Source: Bolinopsis microptera (lineage: Eukaryota; Ctenophora; Tentaculata; Lobata; Bolinopsidae). From it: 64,000 nt of DNA. Where the stretch lies: contig NC_087074.1 in assembly GCF_026151205.1 (NCBI RefSeq), positions 1,240,001 to 1,304,000 of the forward strand, in the 5' to 3' direction. Shown in pieces: positions 60,901-64,000 of the stretch; position 1 is the stretch's first letter; every line of letters begins with the position of its first letter. Made by a program: the position numbers and the translations under genes. The notes under the pieces were generated by a model that was not told the DNA's origin, ran no database searches, and worked only from the letters and a program-made list of their open reading frames with translations.

Positions 60901-62680
60901 CCGGGGGTAGTGTGTGTGTGTTGCTCTGTCTGACTAGTAACCGGGGGTAGTGTGTGTGTGTTGCTCTGTCTGACTAGTAACCGGGGGTAGTGTGTGTGGT
61001 GACTAGTAACCGGGGGTAGTGTGTGTGGTGACTAGTAACCGGGGGTAGTGTGTGTGTGTTGCTCTGTCTGACTAGTAACCGGGGGTAGTGTGTGTGTGTT
61101 GCTCTGTCTGACTAGTAACCGGGGGTAGTGTGTGTTGCTCTGTCTGACTAGTAACCGGGGGTAGTGTGTGTGTGTGTGTGTGTGTGTGGTGACTAGTAAC
61201 CGGGGGTAGTGTGTGTGTTGCTCTGTCTGACTAGTAAACGGGGGTAGTGTGTGTGGTGAGCCCTTATCTACTGACTCCGGGTATAGACAGTGTTGCAGTT
61301 CAATAATCAGCACACTGAATAGTGATGATTGGTGTATCGGCTCTGCTAGTGTACAACTCACATAACACGCACGTCGCACATCACCTATACTGCTGCCCTT
61401 CCACTAGGGATAATTGTTCAACAATTTGGTGTTTTGGGCACCTTACTGTATTACTTACCTGTTGTGATGTTGTAGTAGTTTCCGGACTTGGTTGAAAGTT
61501 CGTAAAGCTGCTAACTGGTGAGGGAACCCTGTATGATTTATGTAGTTCAAGTTTCAAAACAATTAAAGATTCAGGGTAGCTGCCAGAGACACCATTGTCA
61601 CACTATTCAACGGTTTAGACATTATATCACGAGGATTGTAAACCATTTTTATAGCACTCTCTGATTTGGGTATCATTAGCGGCCCATTAACTAATTGCCT
61701 AATTGGTGTTCCCCGACAGGTTTCAGAACTCATTTCGAGTCTGGTTATCGATTAGCACAAACGGGGGCCAGTGAGGAGTTGAAGTGTACAGACGATACGT
61801 GCTGTAAATCTGATATCAAGAGCAGCAAGCTCAAGCAGATCAAGGACCTCGTCTTTGGGAAAACACAGGTGAGAAGTTTCTCCAAAATGTTAAAACCAAC
61901 CAATGTCTGACCGTACCTCGGAGATTATATCAGAATTTTCCTCAGAAAATAAACTGCCGGTATTATTTTTCTTTGAGCTGCGGCTACGATAATAATTCTT
62001 CTTAAAGACGCGCTGATGACTTAACCACCCTTTCTCAGTGGAGTGATGTGAACGGACAGGCTTTGTGCAGTTCCAACATCATCAGAGTGGGCTCAGTCAG
62101 TCTGCTGACAGAGAAGGCAAACGAGTTCTGTTGGAAGAAGATCTGGTTGCTGCTGACACACACAGAGGCTGGGAACATGCTCTACATCTACACCAACAAG
62201 GTTTCTAAAATTAGATAATTATCAGTACGTTCTGCGCTCATGATATTTGTTGGATTTTAATTACTTTTAAATAATAGAGCATATCAACATATGGATATCC
62301 GGCCCTAAAATTTCACGTATTATATGACGTGACCCTACAATCTGTTGCTGTATGATTAGTCTGCTGCCGATGTTCCCACTCAATGTGAATGTTTGAAAGC
62401 CGGACTTTCCCCCTCAATACTGCAAATGATTATCACATCAATATTTCCTTCAGAGCGAACAGCCGACAAAAGCTGTCAAATGCTGTCAATTAAAAGAGGT
62501 CCGACCGACCAGGACAATCGAGGAGAACAGCACGCTCTCCAAGATAGCGTTCGTCATCAAGATCCAGCAAGCGGAGGAATACATTCTGCACGCTCAGAGT
62601 AAACATCAGAGGAATGATTGGGTCCGGCAGATCAGATCTCTTATTCCTACTGAGGGAAACGATATGGACGACCTTAGCGA
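57943..62680 (+). CDS. SH2B/Lnk-family adaptor, N-terminal part (dimerisation and PH domains)
   Basis: Five exons with matching phases: 57,943-58,221; 58,467-58,599; 61,720-61,868; 62,039-62,200; 62,454-62,680 (316 codons plus two bases, introns GT-AG). Residues 1-93 are basic and Ser/Thr-rich with RRRNT-type sites. Residues 94-155 match the phenylalanine-zipper dimerisation domain: KFCEFHSRHAAYHLAHNVHL, then SHFMDKFLEGFRTHFESGY (relatives begin 'W.(E/K)FCE.HAR.AA.DFA..F'). About 197-305 is a PH domain ending in YILHAQSKHQRNDWVRQIRS with the invariant tryptophan. SH2B1-3 and fly Lnk dock on insulin-receptor and JAK-type kinases at the membrane. The SH2 domain should follow beyond the window. 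The ATG at 57,943 is the first in-frame one; the frame stays open upstream without another ATG. Donor 1 (GTTTTG) is weak. Confidence 0.87.
59567..59665. repeat. 33-bp tandem repeat, three units (intron 2)
   Basis: GTTCGGCAGAAGTATAGTAG plus 13 bp repeats three times without change at 59,567, 59,600 and 59,633. It is followed by a looser GTAGCTGAAGTAGGCGAAGT repeat at 59,703-59,765. Both lie in intron 2 of the SH2B-like gene. Confidence 0.93.
59803..61255. repeat. Two-unit minisatellite, about 42 units (intron 2)
   Basis: Every unit contains GACTAGTAACCGGGGGTAGTG followed by a TG run. Long units (L, about 38-40 bp) are led by TTGCTCTGTCT, while short units (S, about 29 bp) are led by GGT. Reading left to right the order is LL SSS LLL SS L SS LL SSS LLL S LL SSS LLL SSS LL SS LLL S L, about 22 long and 20 short. 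The recurrence of the block LL-SSS-LLL shows expansion by multi-unit steps. The last unit (TAAACGGGGG) and one near 59,995 (CCGGAGG) carry single changes. A TG run of about 12 sits near 61,165-61,187. Confidence 0.95.
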
Positions 62681-62697
62681 GTAAGTAGTAGTAGTAG

Positions 62698-62814
62698 CCT
62701 TTCTAATATAGTCGACTGATTTTGTCTCTTATTTTACCTTTCTAATATAGCCGACTGATTTTGTCTCTTATTTTACCTTTCTAATATAGCCGACTGATTT
62801 TGTCTCTTATTTTA
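62698..62814. repeat. 39-bp tandem repeat, three units (intron after exon 5)
   Basis: CCTTTCTAATATAG(T/C)CGACTG plus TTTTGTCTCTTATTTTA-type sequence repeats three times at 62,698, 62,737 and 62,776, differing at one base in the first unit. It lies 17 bp after the exon 5 donor of the SH2B-like gene. Confidence 0.95.
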
Positions 62815-64000
62815 TACGCTTTTATTATTAGTTAGTTCTCGTTATCTCTCACTGAAATCCGGGAAAATTTCGCTTTGTGAGTTTGTAACTGGGAGTTAGA
62901 TATATCGTAAATTCCCTGATAATTTTTTGTGTGCCGCATATTATGAAGATTTACCAGAGTTCTCTAAATCTCCCCCTCTCAACCTCGCTTAGTCCACTTA
63001 TAGGGAGGAGGGCCCTTCAGGAGGGAATGTTATAATACGGGGTTAATTATTATCGGAGCTGTACACGAGATTAACATAACCCTGGTATTTGTGCTGTACT
63101 TTTAATGTGGCCCCTGTATCAAGTATCTGCGATACTGTGATCAATGGTCCATTCACAGGACTAATTCAGTCCTCTGCGCCCCCCCCCCCTCGTTCCCTTT
63201 CCAGCTTACCCCATATATCTACACTCATGTTCTGCCTAATTCCGGTCAAAGCACCACAACACACCCACAACACACCCACAATCCTATAATTATTGTTAAT
63301 ACTTTTTCATGCAATATCCGCAGATTTCACACGGCCCCCAGCCCCGTATATGTAAATATATCAGGAATGCGGATGATTTCTATGACATAAATATCACAGT
63401 GCATGATACATTAAATGTCATTATCATATACATATCAGCATAACCCTGGGCGTGTCGGGTTGGTTCCATTAACCGTACTGTGATCATCACCAGTAATAGT
63501 GACACGCCACTTTAGACACGAGTAATGTGGTTAAGCGTTGTATAATGTCACTCCTATTAGACCGTGTCCTATCAGCTCTATATGTTATACAGGTTCCTGC
63601 TAGTCATGTTAAAGAGAGGTGAACTTGTGTACATTCCTGTCAGGATGAGGAGGAGGATGTTTTATCTTACGTCACTGAAAACTACTCCTAGTATCACTGA
63701 ACAGAGAGATGGTTCTTTCATACAAATTACTGGTTGTTTCTGATTAGACTCAGTGAAACAGTCAGAAATCTGTATGAATGAAACATCAAAATAATACACG
63801 ACTCAGTAATAATATTACACGACTCAATCAGAGAGGTGGTTGTTAAGAGTTTACCTGGCTGTAAAACTTGGCACGACTTGCTCTCCACAAAACATGTTGA
63901 GAGTATTTTGAATATTCTCACAAACTATTTCACTCCTGTGATGTTACACTGCAAATGTTTGGTTTTTAACAAGTTTGGCCGCGCCTTTATACTCCACTTC
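62815..64000. other. Intronic sequence to window end, no exon recognised
   Basis: No SH2-domain exon (for example an FLVR-type motif) appears before the window ends, so this is probably a further intron of the SH2B-like gene. A C-run lies near 63,180, and ACACCCACA repeats lie near 63,260-63,280. Confidence 0.5.

Noticed and set aside
61032-61379. Minus-strand frame rich in His, Thr and Pro
   Set aside because: It is a translation of the intronic minisatellite and its TG runs.

Overview
This window is nuclear DNA from an AT-rich, intron-rich invertebrate animal. Three observations support this: two genes are split by ordinary GT-AG introns, one of them encodes an SH2B/Lnk-type signalling adaptor (a family known from bilaterian animals), and several different non-LTR retrotransposons are present. 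The many tandem arrays and LINE relics would suit a mollusc or another lophotrochozoan, but the species cannot be fixed from the sequence. Nothing looks bacterial: there are no operons, and nearly all long open frames are by-products of tandem repeats.

Layout. 1-6,413: a repeat-laden block holding a LINE reverse-transcriptase piece, an interspersed repeat with six 52-bp units, and two arrays of the 8-bp word GGTTACCT. The same block recurs at about 44,109-50,543, where it is riddled with single-base insertions and deletions. Part of it recurs inverted at 26,370-27,575, interrupted by a fresh 250-bp LINE insertion with an 11-bp target-site duplication. 6,955-7,246: a small MITE-like inverted-repeat element. 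12,714-13,600: a broken gene for a telobox-type Myb protein. 14,030-17,895: a 3.9-kb element with about 0.9-kb inverted arms. 19,230-19,950: a decayed LINE ORF1. 27,725-28,175: a frameshifted LINE ORF2 tail. 34,845-37,065: a 2.2-kb near-palindrome with arms of about 1.1 kb. 40,900-42,220: AT-rich sequence with a recurring TGTGACGGAC word.

Real genes. (1) A type II membrane glycosyltransferase of the GT4 fold at 31,507-33,881, plus strand, eight exons with consistent phases. Its last visible exon runs into a minisatellite that has copied its own 5' splice site five times, and the C-terminal exons are not visible. (2) The 5' part of an SH2B-family adaptor at 57,943-62,680, plus strand, five exons covering the dimerisation and PH domains. 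Its SH2 exons must lie beyond the window, and its second intron carries a 1.4-kb two-unit minisatellite. A possible lone exon at 54,152-54,240 resembles the inhibitor-site region of PKA type II regulatory subunits.

No prokaryote-style defence or biosynthetic system is visible. The most unusual items are the two giant foldback structures, the multiplied splice donor in the glycosyltransferase gene, and a 6.4-kb repeated block whose second copy looks like uncorrected long-read sequence.
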